Origin: a virus
Direction: 5' to 3' (one strand)
DNA: 64,000 bases
IMG/VR virus record: IMGVR_UViG_3300032893_000021
Location: 25,287-89,286 of that record
Positions 57,513 to 64,000 of the stretch are shown here, one piece after another. The notes beneath the pieces are model-generated. The model worked only from the letters and a program-made list of their open reading frames with translations, searched no databases and was not told the origin of the DNA. The translations under genes and the position numbers were made by a program. The stretch's first letter is position 1. Each line of letters begins with the position of its first letter.

Positions 57513-58099
57513 GGCGCGCGATGGCCCCGCTCGCGCTCGCCGCGACGATGGCCGCCGCCACGCTGCTGGCCGGGATCGCGCCGCGCGCGTCGGCGGTGCG
57601 CGAGTCCGCCTGGTCGCCGGAGCCCCCGGCGCTGTTCTCCCCAGTCCCCTCCCCGCCCGCCTCCCAGCCGACACCGGCCCTGGCGAGGCGGCCCACGGAG
57701 CCGACCGATGCCCCACCAGCCGCACCATCGACGAGTCCTGTGCCACCTCGCGTCCGGCAAGCCCCTGGTCCTGCTCACCCCCCGCTCCCCCGGCAAGTCG
57801 CACCGCGTCCTCGCCCTGCTCTGGGCGGCGGCCCTGTCCGAGGCGTCGCGACGTGGTACTGCGAGCCCGGCGTCTCAGTCTGCACCGCCGGGTACGACTG
57901 GCGGGGGGCCTACGGTGCCGCCGGGCCCGCCCTCCGGGCCGCCCTCGGGCCCCGATGGCGCGGACGGACCGTCTACGTGAACGGCGTCGCGGTCCGGCTC
58001 GTCGACTGGTGCGCGTGCGGGGGCGGCCACGTGATCGACGTCTACCACGCTACGTGGCTCCTGATCCCGCACCCCTCCGAGGCGGTGGTGACGTGGTGA
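57509..58099 (+). CDS. secreted RlpA-like (double-psi beta-barrel) protein
   Basis: 196 residues, GTG start. Signal-peptide-like N-terminus (RR, then MAPLALAATMAAATLLAGIA, A-x-A site near residue 29). An 80-residue Pro-rich linker follows, then GVATWYCEPGVSVCTAGYDW, TVYVNGVAVRLVDWCACGGG and HVIDVYHATW. The last block matches the RlpA/DPBB fold (GxATWY ... V.V.D...C.....IDL). Known relatives act on or bind peptidoglycan. The only cell-wall-related gene seen; possibly part of lysis or superinfection exclusion. Confidence 0.7.
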   Translation: MRRAMAPLALAATMAAATLLAGIAPRASAVRESAWSPEPPALFSPVPSPPASQPTPALARRPTEPTDAPPAAPSTSPVPPRVRQAPGPAHPPLPRQVAPRPRPALGGGPVRGVATWYCEPGVSVCTAGYDWRGAYGAAGPALRAALGPRWRGRTVYVNGVAVRLVDWCACGGGHVIDVYHATWLLIPHPSEAVVTW

Positions 58100-58488
58100 G
58101 CCTGTTCCGCCGCAAGCGCCGCCCGGTCCGAGTCGGCGTGAGCACGCCCCCGGGCCGCCCGCGCTACCTGCCCGGCGACTTCGCGTTTGGGCGCGGGTAC
58201 GACCCCGCGGTCGCGGAGGCCCGCATCCGGCGCGAGCAGGGCGCGGCGCGCGAGATCGCCGAGCGGTACGTCTGCCGCCACGTCGACGACAAGACGGGCG
58301 TCCACGAGGGGTGGCACGAGCTGCTCCACGACCTGATCTGGGCGGGGGCGCCGCGGTCGCTGCAGGACAAGGCGACGAAGCGCGTCCGCGACATCGAGCG
58401 CGACGCGATCGCGTGCTTCATCCAGAGCCAGTGGCAGGACGGCTGGGCGCCGGTCCTGCCCGAGGAGGAGAGTCATGTCCGCGAATAA
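58096..58488 (+). CDS. small hypothetical protein
   Basis: 130 residues, GTG start (GTGA overlap). Basic N-terminus (SLFRRKRRPVRVGVS), then helical RIRREQGAAREIAERYVCRH and DKATKRVRDIERDAIACFIQ. No motif recognised. It overlaps the next gene by 14 bases. Confidence 0.5.
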   Translation: MSLFRRKRRPVRVGVSTPPGRPRYLPGDFAFGRGYDPAVAEARIRREQGAAREIAERYVCRHVDDKTGVHEGWHELLHDLIWAGAPRSLQDKATKRVRDIERDAIACFIQSQWQDGWAPVLPEEESHVRE

Positions 58489-58801
58489 CTGGGCCGTGTG
58501 CCCCCGTTGCCGCGCGCGCGCCGAGGACGAGAAGGCGGGCCAGCAGGCAGCCGTCGCGGAGGCGTACGGCAAGGTGCCAGTGGAGGAGTTCGACGCGCTC
58601 CGGGCCGAGGCGTCCAAGACGGTCGACCTAGAGGGGCTGCGGACGTTCCGCGAGGACTGGGATCTCGGCGTGTTCACCGGGGGCGACGACGTCGAGGTCC
58701 ACTACACGGGCGGCTGCACAGTCTGCGGCCTCAAGGCGAAGGTCGATACCCGCCACCCGCTGATCGACGAGTTCGGGAAGGCCTGGGCCCCCGGTGCCTA
58801 G
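58475..58801 (+). CDS. zinc-binding small protein
   Basis: 108 residues, ATG with GAGGAGGAG upstream. CPRC near the N-terminus and CTVCG near residue 81 bracket a helical middle (QQAAVAEAYGKVPVEEFDAL). The end is GKAWAPGA. Probably a zinc-stabilised fold; no family. Confidence 0.5.
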   Translation: MSANNWAVCPRCRARAEDEKAGQQAAVAEAYGKVPVEEFDALRAEASKTVDLEGLRTFREDWDLGVFTGGDDVEVHYTGGCTVCGLKAKVDTRHPLIDEFGKAWAPGA

Positions 58802-59237
58802 AGACGACGGCGCCGACCCCGGCGCGATCCTCTCCGCCGACGACTGGGCCGGGGTCTGGTTCCGCGAGCGCACCGGCCCGAGGCCGAAGCAGCGCCCGCC
58901 CCGCGTAGAGGTCGGGCCGTGGCACCGGGTCACGGGCATCGAGGACGGATTCCGGCGGCCCGTCGCGGCGTGCCTCGGACCGGCGCGCTCCAGGACGTGG
59001 CCGAGCGGTGGCCTAAGGTGGGAGGTCGCCCGGCCGCTCGCGGCGTGGTACGGCGACACGCCCGACCACTACCTCCCGGGCGCGGTCTGCCCACGCTGCC
59101 TCGCGGCCGCCCCCGACGTGGAGAGGGAGGTCGCCGTGGCCGAGGTCGTCGTCGACCCGCTCGACGCGCTCGTGGACCGCGTCCTCGACCGGATGCGCGA
59201 GCGCGCCGAGGCGAAGATCGGGGGCCGCCGTGGCTAG
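58794..59237 (+). CDS. small hypothetical protein
   Basis: 147 residues, GTG start overlapping by eight bases. ILSADDWAGVWFRERTGPRP, WHRVTGIEDGFRRPVAACLG and a late CPRC, then helix VDRVLDRMRERAEAKIG. No family recognised. Last gene before the reversed HNH gene. Confidence 0.5.
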   Translation: MPRDDGADPGAILSADDWAGVWFRERTGPRPKQRPPRVEVGPWHRVTGIEDGFRRPVAACLGPARSRTWPSGGLRWEVARPLAAWYGDTPDHYLPGAVCPRCLAAAPDVEREVAVAEVVVDPLDALVDRVLDRMRERAEAKIGGRRG

Positions 59238-59247
59238 CCGCATCCAT

Positions 59248-59757
59248 CTAGGCACCGCGCTCCTCGACGTATCGGACGGCGGCCCGGAGTCGCTCGACGT
59301 CGTCGCCGAACGATCCGAGGCCCATATTGCAGGTATTGCAGAGGGTCCCGCGATAGAGCCCCGTCTTGTGACTATGATCCCAGCGGAGCCCTTCGGTCGC
59401 GCCGCATATCTCGCAGGCATCCGTCATCCCCGCACGCTTCCCGGCCCGGTAGGCGCGCTTGTACAGACGACCGCGCTCGGCGCTGTCCGGGTCGACGCAG
59501 CGCCAGCCGGAAGTCCCTTCGCCGCGTCGGCCGCGCCGACGGATACGCGTAGGGCCGCACGTGGCACAAACCGCAGTCCGGGTAGCCGGGTCGTCCTGAC
59601 TAAGCCGGTGCTTCCACCGACGGGTCGGTGTGCCCGACTCCAGATCGCCGTGGCGCAGTTTCCGGTAGTAGCAGGCTACGCAGAAACCCCGGGCCCTAGT
59701 CGGCTTCCCGCATCCCGGTTCGGAGCAAATACCGCCGTCGAGTGGGGGTGTGTCCAT
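59248..59757 (-). CDS. HNH recombination endonuclease VII-like (probable homing endonuclease)
   Basis: 169 residues on the opposite strand. CSEPGCGKPTRARGFCVACY is an N-terminal zinc module. CEICGATEGLRWDHSHKTGL ... YRGTLCNTCNMGLGSF is the endonuclease VII HNH core (C-x2-C ... DH ... C-x2-C-N). The start codon has no ribosome site; a -10-like TAGACT ends seven bases before it, suggesting a leaderless transcript. Codon use is less GC-rich than neighbours. A free-standing homing endonuclease inserted between two operons is the best reading. Confidence 0.8.
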   Translation of the reverse strand: MDTPPLDGGICSEPGCGKPTRARGFCVACYYRKLRHGDLESGTPTRRWKHRLSQDDPATRTAVCATCGPTRIRRRGRRGEGTSGWRCVDPDSAERGRLYKRAYRAGKRAGMTDACEICGATEGLRWDHSHKTGLYRGTLCNTCNMGLGSFGDDVERLRAAVRYVEERGA

Positions 59758-59763
59758 GTCGAG

Positions 59764-59770
59764 TAGTCTA
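59764..59770. promoter_or_regulatory. overlapping divergent -10 boxes
   Basis: TAGTCT on the plus strand (59764-59769) and TAGACT on the minus strand (complement of 59765-59770) share five bases. The minus start codon is seven bases from its box; the plus GTG at 59783 is 13 bases from its box. No -35 box is clear. Confidence 0.4.
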
Positions 59771-59782
59771 CCCGTTGTAAGC

Positions 59783-60277
59783 GTGCCGAAGCGTATTCAA
59801 AGGCAACGCACGAAGGGCTGGAGGCTTCCGGCGAATACCGTGATCGTCTCTCGACCGTCGCCGTGGGGCAACCCGTTCACGTGGGAGGGCGACCGGGCCG
59901 TCTGGTTCGCCCTCGCCGTCGGGGAGCGCGCCGACGAGGCGGGCCGCCGCGCGATGGCGGTCACGATGTTCCGCTGGTGGATCGCGGGGGCGCGGGCGGA
60001 GGACTTCCCGATCTCCGTCACGTGGCCGGAGCCGCGGGTCCCGGGGATGCCCAAGTCGGAGGTCGAGTTCAGCGACGGGACCCGGCGGCCGATCGCCGAC
60101 CTCGTCGCCGGTCTGGGGCTCGTGATCGCGCTCAAGGACCCGCTGGTCATCCCCCAGCGCCCCGACCTCGCGCCCCTCCGCGGCCGCGACCTCGCGTGCT
60201 GGTGCCCGCTCGACGCGCCGTGCCACGCCGACGTGCTGATCGAGTTGGCGAACGAGGACGGGAGGCAGGAAGGCTGA
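59783..60277 (+). CDS. DUF4326 protein
   Basis: 164 residues from GTG at 59783 (VPKRIQRQRTKGWRLPANTV), the usual DUF4326 N-terminus. An upstream ATG at 59756 would overlap the reversed HNH start. SRPSPWGNPFTWEG, and at the end LRGRDLACWCPLDAPCHADV, are the conserved blocks. The Cys/His set near the end looks like a metal or active site. Common in phages; biochemical role unknown. Confidence 0.8.
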   Translation: MPKRIQRQRTKGWRLPANTVIVSRPSPWGNPFTWEGDRAVWFALAVGERADEAGRRAMAVTMFRWWIAGARAEDFPISVTWPEPRVPGMPKSEVEFSDGTRRPIADLVAGLGLVIALKDPLVIPQRPDLAPLRGRDLACWCPLDAPCHADVLIELANEDGRQEG

Positions 60278-61149
60278 TGGGCACCAAGATCGAGTGGGCC
60301 GACGAGGTGTGGAACCCCGTCACCGGGTGCTCGAAGGTGAGCCCGGGCTGCGCGCACTGCTACGCCGAGCGCCTCGCGACGACGCGGCTCGTCGGCAAGC
60401 CGGGGTACACGGGCCTCCCGTGGACGCCGGAGAACGCCGCCGTCAACGTCGTGCTCAGGCCAGACCGGCTCGACCAGCCGCTCCGCTGGCGCAAGCCCTC
60501 GCGCGTGTTCGTCAACTCGATGTCGGACCTGTTCCACGAACTCGTGCCGTACCAGTACCTCGACCGCGTGTTCCTCACGATGGCGCTCGCCAGCCACCAC
60601 CGGTTCCTCGTGCTCACGAAGCGGCCGGAGCGGATGCGCGGCTACCTCTCCGACCCGGCCACGCTCGGGCGCCTGATGCTCCGGCTGGCCGAGGCGGCCC
60701 GGATGACCGGCATGGAGATGCGGTCGGAGTTCGCCGACGACGGGCTCGACGGCGTCCGCCTCCGGAACGTCTGGCTCGGCACGTCGGTCGAGAACCAGCA
60801 CTGGGCGGACGTCCGGCTCCCCCCGCTCCTCGACACCCCGGCGGCCGTCCGGTTCCTCTCGGTCGAGCCGCTGCTCGGGCCGATCGAGTTCTCGGACGCG
60901 ACCAACGCGCCGGACCTCCGGGAGCGGCTGGGCAGGCCAGCGCTGGAGGGGATCGACTGGATCATCGTCGGCGGCGAGTCCGGGCCGGGGCGCCGCGAGA
61001 TGGACCCGGCGTGGCTCGCGTCGATCGCCGCGCAGGCCGACGCCGCCGGGGTCGCGCTGTTCGTCAAGCAGGACTCGGGGCCGCGCTCCGGCCTCCGGGG
61101 CCGCATCCCGGACGCCCTCTGGGCGAGGAAGGAGTACCCCCGTGCCTAA
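60277..61149 (+). CDS. DUF5131 (phage Gp37/Gp68) family protein
   Basis: 290 residues, TGATG overlap. IEWADEVWNPVTGCSKVSPG then CAHCYAERL: a C-x6-C-x2-C cluster resembling a radical-SAM-type site. SRVFVNSMSDLFHELVPYQY, RFLVLTKRPERMRGYL, LGTSVENQHWADVRLPPLL, RFLSVEPLLGPI, WIIVGGESGPGRREM and FVKQDSGPRSGL are the ordered family motifs. Function not established. Confidence 0.85.
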   Translation: MGTKIEWADEVWNPVTGCSKVSPGCAHCYAERLATTRLVGKPGYTGLPWTPENAAVNVVLRPDRLDQPLRWRKPSRVFVNSMSDLFHELVPYQYLDRVFLTMALASHHRFLVLTKRPERMRGYLSDPATLGRLMLRLAEAARMTGMEMRSEFADDGLDGVRLRNVWLGTSVENQHWADVRLPPLLDTPAAVRFLSVEPLLGPIEFSDATNAPDLRERLGRPALEGIDWIIVGGESGPGRREMDPAWLASIAAQADAAGVALFVKQDSGPRSGLRGRIPDALWARKEYPRA

Positions 61150-61300
61150 GACGATCGCCCAGCAGGAGGCGTGCGGCCACCGCGGCGCCCAGCCGACGGA
61201 CCGGGTCTGCGCGGAGTGCGGCGGCATCCTCCGGCGGTGCTGCCAGAGCACGGTCCTGACCAGCCACGTCGCCGGGTGCCCGGAGGTAGCGAAGCGGTGA
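61142..61300 (+). CDS. 52-residue Cys-rich protein
   Basis: GTG at 61142 overlaps the previous stop by eight bases. Product VPKTIAQQEACGHRGAQPTD then VCAECGGILRRCCQS and a final GC: seven cysteines and two histidines. The stop overlaps the next GTG (GTGA), so it bridges two genes in the coupled operon and is very probably translated. A zinc-ribbon miniprotein. Confidence 0.55.
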   Translation: MPKTIAQQEACGHRGAQPTDRVCAECGGILRRCCQSTVLTSHVAGCPEVAKR

Positions 61301-61620
61301 ACGAGTTGCAGCAGGCCGTCTGGAAGGCCGTCCACGACCTGACGTGCGACGAGGGCGGGCCCCACGAGTGGACCGCGCACCTCCCGTGGGACGGCCCCGA
61401 CGCCGAGCGGGACGCCGAGGCGTGGGCCGACGCGATCATCGCCGCGGTCCGGGGGCACGTCCCGGGACCGGCCCGAGAGGAGGAGTTCGAGCTGGCCCGC
61501 CGCAACCCGGCGAGCGGCGCGTGGGTCGCGACCCCCCTCCCCTCGGACGGGGCGATCACGATCACGCGCTGGCGGTTCCTCAAGGACGGCCGCCTGATGG
61601 TCACGAGGCGCGTCCCGTGA
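61297..61620 (+). CDS. small hypothetical protein
   Basis: 107 residues, GTG. Acidic helical N-terminal part (LQQAVWKAVHDLTCDEGGPH ... ERDAEAWADAIIAAVRGHVP), C-terminal beta hairpin (AITITRWRFLKDGRLMVTRR). No family was recognised. Coupled on both sides by GTGA. Confidence 0.5.
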   Translation: MNELQQAVWKAVHDLTCDEGGPHEWTAHLPWDGPDAERDAEAWADAIIAAVRGHVPGPAREEEFELARRNPASGAWVATPLPSDGAITITRWRFLKDGRLMVTRRVP

Positions 61621-61970
61621 GCGAGCCGACGTTCGATGCGGACGGATACCCGACGGAGGCGACGCTCCGGGCGGTCCGGCGCTGGCCGGTCAAGACGCCC
61701 GACGACTGCACGGCGCTGCTCGCGTACGTCGGCCGGGCGTGGCACTGGCCCGACATGTTCCAGGCCGCCCCGAGGCTGAGCCGCCCGTTCCGCGGGTCGC
61801 GCACGCTGGAGCGCCGCTACCGGCTCGTGACCGGCGGCTGGTCGGGGAACGAGTCGCTGGTCGCGGCCCTGGACGGGAACCGGATGTTCACGATGCTCTG
61901 CTGGCGGGAGTCGCACCGGGGCGGCCTGCACGTCTACGCGGTCCCGGAGCGGATCGAGGAGCCGAGGTGA
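61617..61970 (+). CDS. small hypothetical protein
   Basis: 117 residues, GTG. EATLRAVRRWPVKTPDDCTA, LLAYVGRAWHWPDMF, then YRLVTGGWSGNESLVAALDG and MLCWRESHRGGLHVYAVPER. From memory the TGGWSGNE...L..N..F....W..S.RGG.H pattern is frequent in phage proteins of unknown role. Confidence 0.55.
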   Translation: MSEPTFDADGYPTEATLRAVRRWPVKTPDDCTALLAYVGRAWHWPDMFQAAPRLSRPFRGSRTLERRYRLVTGGWSGNESLVAALDGNRMFTMLCWRESHRGGLHVYAVPERIEEPR

Positions 61971-62377
61971 AGGCGCTGACCCTGACCCAGCCGTGGGCGT
62001 CGCTCGTGGTCCTCGGCGTCAAGCGCGTCGAGACTCGCTCGTGGCGGCCCCGCATCATCGCGGAGACGCGCATCGCGGTCCACGCAGCGAAGGGCTGGAC
62101 GGCGTACGACCGGGAGCTGGCGGCCGACCTGCACCTGCGCGGCGTCCTCCCGGTCCCCCCCGACTCCCTCCCACGCGGCGCCGTGATCGGGGAGGTCACG
62201 GTGACCGGGTGCCAACCGACCCAGGAGGCAGTCTGGAAGCTCGCGGCGCTGGAGTTCGAACTCGGCGACTACTCCTCGTTGCGCTGGGCGTGGCACCTCC
62301 GCGACCCGGCCGCCTACCCGGAGCCGGTCCCGGCCCGCGGGTCCCTCGGGCTCTGGGAGTGGGAGCCCGCTCCGTGA
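61967..62377 (+). CDS. ASCH-domain protein
   Basis: 136 residues, GTG. KALTLTQPWASLVVLGVKRV, ETRSWRPR, IAVHAAKGW and PRGAVIGEVTVTGCQPT, with a closing GSLGLWEWE, follow the ASCH fold (PUA-like). ASCH proteins bind RNA or modified nucleotides; a nuclease or reader role is possible. It may act on modified nucleic acid in this phage (inference). Confidence 0.78.
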   Translation: MKALTLTQPWASLVVLGVKRVETRSWRPRIIAETRIAVHAAKGWTAYDRELAADLHLRGVLPVPPDSLPRGAVIGEVTVTGCQPTQEAVWKLAALEFELGDYSSLRWAWHLRDPAAYPEPVPARGSLGLWEWEPAP

Positions 62378-62661
62378 CCGTCTACGTGGACGACATGCGC
62401 GCCCCGCTCGGGCGGATGGTCATGTGCCACATGATCGCGGACACGACCGGGGAGCTGCTGGCGATGGCCGACCGGATCGGGCTGAACCGGCTCTGGCTCC
62501 AGAAGGCCGGGACGCCGCACGAGCACTTCGACATCTCCCTGGCGAAGCGTCGCGCGGCGGTCGCCGCCGGTGCCCGCGAGGTGACGATGGACGAGCTCGG
62601 CGCGATCCTGCTCGCGCGGCGCCCCCGCTCTACCGCTGGCGGCCCGGGGGCCGTAGGATAG
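62374..62661 (+). CDS. DUF4031 protein
   Basis: 95 residues, GTG. VYVDDMRAPLGRMVMCHMIA, DTTGELLAMADRIGLNRLWL, TPHEHFDISLAKRRAAVAAG and REVTMDELGAIL are the conserved blocks of the family. It is a very common small phage and bacterial protein of unknown function. A possible -10 (TAGGAT) lies in its last codons, serving the next gene. Confidence 0.8.
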   Translation: MTVYVDDMRAPLGRMVMCHMIADTTGELLAMADRIGLNRLWLQKAGTPHEHFDISLAKRRAAVAAGAREVTMDELGAILLARRPRSTAGGPGAVG

Positions 62662-62662
62662 C

Positions 62663-62908
62663 GTGGTGAACGACTCCAGGATCGCCGCCCTCAGGGCGAT
62701 GGCCCACGCCGACGAGTCCCCGTTCGAGCGGGACGCCGCCCGGGCCAGGCTGGCCGAGGCGGGCATCCCCGTGGACCCGCCCCGCCCGCCCGCGCCCCCG
62801 GCGGCGCCCGCGCCCGGCCCGGGCCCGCGGTGGTGGACTGCGACGGCAACGGTCAACGTCGCGTGGGTCCACGTCGCGTGGGCGTCGGACGGCGTCAACA
62901 ACCTGTAG
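62663..62908 (+). CDS. small hypothetical protein
   Basis: 81 residues, GTG GTG start. RIAALRAMAHADESPFERDA is an N-terminal helix pair reminiscent of DUF2786. A Pro-rich linker and a short beta tail (TATATVNVAWVHVAWASDG) follow. Function unknown. Confidence 0.5.
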   Translation: MVNDSRIAALRAMAHADESPFERDAARARLAEAGIPVDPPRPPAPPAAPAPGPGPRWWTATATVNVAWVHVAWASDGVNNL

Positions 62909-62927
62909 GAGGCGCGCGAGGCAGCCC

Positions 62928-63644
62928 GTGGCATCCCCGAAGTGGACCCAGGAGCAGAAGGCGGAGGCCGTCAGGCTCTGCTTCAGCGTCGGTGCCAAGG
63001 CGGCCAGCGAGGCCACCGGCATCCCCGCCGGGAGCATCAAGGCATGGGCCAGGCTGGTGTCCGCGGTGGCGTCCGCCCAGGGGGTCGACCCGCTGACGGT
63101 GCCGGTCCGGGGCGAGCCGCCGGACAAGTTCGACGACCCCGTGATCGACCCCGACGACCTGCGGTGGGAGCCCGGCTCGCTGGAACCGGTCCCCTCGCCG
63201 GACGCCAGGGATATAGCCGCGGCCCTGTCGCGCGCGAGGCTGCCCGCGCTGCCCGAGGGCGAGTGGACGCGCAGGCGGGAGATCGCGGTCATGGGCGCGA
63301 TCGCGCGGGCATCGAACGCGGCGGCCCTTCGGGCGGCCGTCCGGCAGAAGTTCCTCGAGGTCGCGATGGACGCCCTCGACCGCGTGCACCTGCCGCACGT
63401 GGACTTCGTCGGCCAGGACGCGGACCGCGTCGTGTACCCCGAGGCCCCGGCGCGCGACTGGCTCTCGTACATGCGGACGGCGGCGCTCGGGCTCGACAAG
63501 TACCGGCTCGAGGTCGGGGAGTCGACGGACCGGACCGAGGTCATGCTCCGGCAGCGCCTCGAGCGCCTGTCGGTCGAGATCGGGGTGCCGGTCGACGAGC
63601 TCCTCCGGGACGCCCGCCGGATCGCCGGAGAGGCCGCCGAATGA
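62928..63644 (+). CDS. terminase small subunit (probable)
   Basis: 238 residues, GTG. QEQKAEAVRLCFSVGAKAAS and EATGIPAGSIKAWARL form an N-terminal helix-turn-helix. A helical core follows (AAALRAAVRQKFLEVAMDAL), then DWLSYMRTAALGLDKYRLEV and GESTDRTEVMLRQRLERLSV, a pattern seen in small terminase subunits. It would bind the packaging site and recruit the large subunit, expected just beyond the right edge. Confidence 0.6.
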   Translation: MASPKWTQEQKAEAVRLCFSVGAKAASEATGIPAGSIKAWARLVSAVASAQGVDPLTVPVRGEPPDKFDDPVIDPDDLRWEPGSLEPVPSPDARDIAAALSRARLPALPEGEWTRRREIAVMGAIARASNAAALRAAVRQKFLEVAMDALDRVHLPHVDFVGQDADRVVYPEAPARDWLSYMRTAALGLDKYRLEVGESTDRTEVMLRQRLERLSVEIGVPVDELLRDARRIAGEAAE

Positions 63645-63647
63645 GGC

Positions 63648-63677
63648 TAGAACTCCCGGGACCCGGTGCGCTACGAT
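63648..63677 (+). promoter_or_regulatory. possible promoter
   Basis: TACGAT (63672-63677) is a fair -10; TAGAAC 18 bases upstream is a weak -35. About 25 bases before the next start codon. Confidence 0.35.
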
Positions 63678-63703
63678 GGGGCAGCCCTCAACAGGAGTGA
63701 TCG

Positions 63704-63847
63704 ATGGGGACTCTGCGGGACCTGGCCACGATACTGCTGGCGCTCGCCGCGATCGCGCTGATGTCGCTCGCCGTGGCGGCGGCCGCCGGGGTCGCGGCCC
63801 ACGCGCTCGCCTACGCCTTCGCGGCCGGGTGGGCCTGGGCATGGTGA
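63704..63847 (+). CDS. 47-residue membrane protein
   Basis: ATG with AACAGGAG upstream. LATILLALAAIALMSLAVAA and GVAAHALAYAFAAGWAWAW give one long or two short membrane spans. The stop overlaps the next GTG. Could be a holin-like or membrane-anchoring peptide; no lysin is adjacent in the window. Confidence 0.55.
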   Translation: MGTLRDLATILLALAAIALMSLAVAAAAGVAAHALAYAFAAGWAWAW

Positions 63848-64000
63848 CGGGGCGGGGCGGCGTGACGCTGTACAAGGTGACCCGCGAGGACGGCCGCTCG
63901 ATGCACGGCGGCACGGGCCGCTGGACGCCGGGACGCTGGCGCAGCGTGTCGGGGCCCCTCGTGCCCTGCCGCAACGGCCTGCACCTCTGCCGCCCGCAGG
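63844..64000 (+). CDS. second YKV...GG...GLHL domain protein (3' partial)
   Basis: Starts at GTG 63844 (GTGA overlap) or GTG 63862. The visible part VTLYKVTREDGRSMHGGTGR ... VPCRNGLHLCRPQ repeats the N-terminal domain of the gene at 44704. The rest lies beyond the right edge. Confidence 0.6.
   Translation, partial: MTGRGGVTLYKVTREDGRSMHGGTGRWTPGRWRSVSGPLVPCRNGLHLCRPQ

Noticed and set aside
59013-59420. Minus-strand ORF overlapping the gene at 58794 and the HNH gene
   Set aside because: Shadow frame: composition follows the GC third-position bias of the plus-strand gene and no motif is present.
1-64000. Lysogeny module (integrase, attP, immunity repressor)
   Set aside because: No tyrosine or serine recombinase motif or typical repressor/Cro pair was seen; the HTH proteins at 43158 and 44294 are not enough to claim it.

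Overview
This window is most of the genome of a tailed, long-tailed (siphovirus-like) bacteriophage with a DNA of roughly 70 % G+C. The very high G+C, the near-universal GC-ending codons and the TANNNT-type -10 boxes suggest a high-GC, probably actinobacterial, host; the sequence does not prove this. No integrase, immunity repressor or tRNA gene was recognised. Both ends cut genes, so the window is part of a longer molecule. A terminase-small-subunit-like gene lies at the right end (62.9-63.6 kb) and a MuF-like head protein at the left end. The missing large terminase and portal genes should therefore lie just outside, joining right end to left end if the map is circular.

Layout. (a) 0-1.9 kb: MuF-like minor head protein fused to a zincin, then an Ig-like protein. 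(b) 1.9-4.65 kb: eight tightly coupled minus-strand accessory genes. They start from a nearly mirror-symmetric divergent promoter at 4690-4751. (c) 4.8-10.1 kb: plus-strand zinc-ribbon proteins, then an island of three glycosyltransferase-like and two SAM-methyltransferase-like genes. (d) 10.2-27.1 kb: prohead protease/scaffold, major capsid protein with an inserted domain, and a long set of probable surface proteins (propeller + LamG-like, tail-collar-like, a 1208-residue protein with about 59 repeats, two tandem LamG-like paralogues). (e) 27.2-39.9 kb: head-tail connector, tail tube, tail-completion protein, tail chaperones with a probable +1 frameshift, tape measure, two tail-tip proteins and three small tandem paralogues. 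(f) 39.8-41.8 kb: minus-strand operon including an Arr-like ADP-ribosyltransferase, again from a symmetric divergent promoter (41822-41883). (g) 41.9-54.7 kb: DUF932 protein, HTH proteins, YqaJ exonuclease + RecT recombination pair, AEP-type primase, a three-gene cassette (GNAT-fold DUF2156-like, Cys-cluster protein, PLP fold-type-II enzyme), RepA-like helicase, an iteron-rich putative origin, and a DNA methyltransferase. (h) 54.8-64 kb: small accessory genes from two more copies of the same promoter: VRR-NUC nuclease, secreted RlpA-like protein, HNH endonuclease, DUF4326, DUF5131, ASCH, DUF4031, terminase small subunit.

How it fits together. Most genes are joined by ATGA/GTGA/TTGA/CTGA overlaps and form long translationally coupled operons. 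Early or accessory operons share one promoter type (TTTACA, 17-18 bp, TATGNT, with a C-run before the -35 box). Four genes, three of them core virion genes, appear to start with CTG. The hexamer GCCGGC was not found anywhere although its one-base neighbours are common, which points to restriction-site avoidance. The most likely unusual biochemical systems are the GNAT/Cys/PLP cassette inside the replication module and the glycosyl/methyltransferase island inside the head module. Functions are read from motifs by eye; no database search was run.
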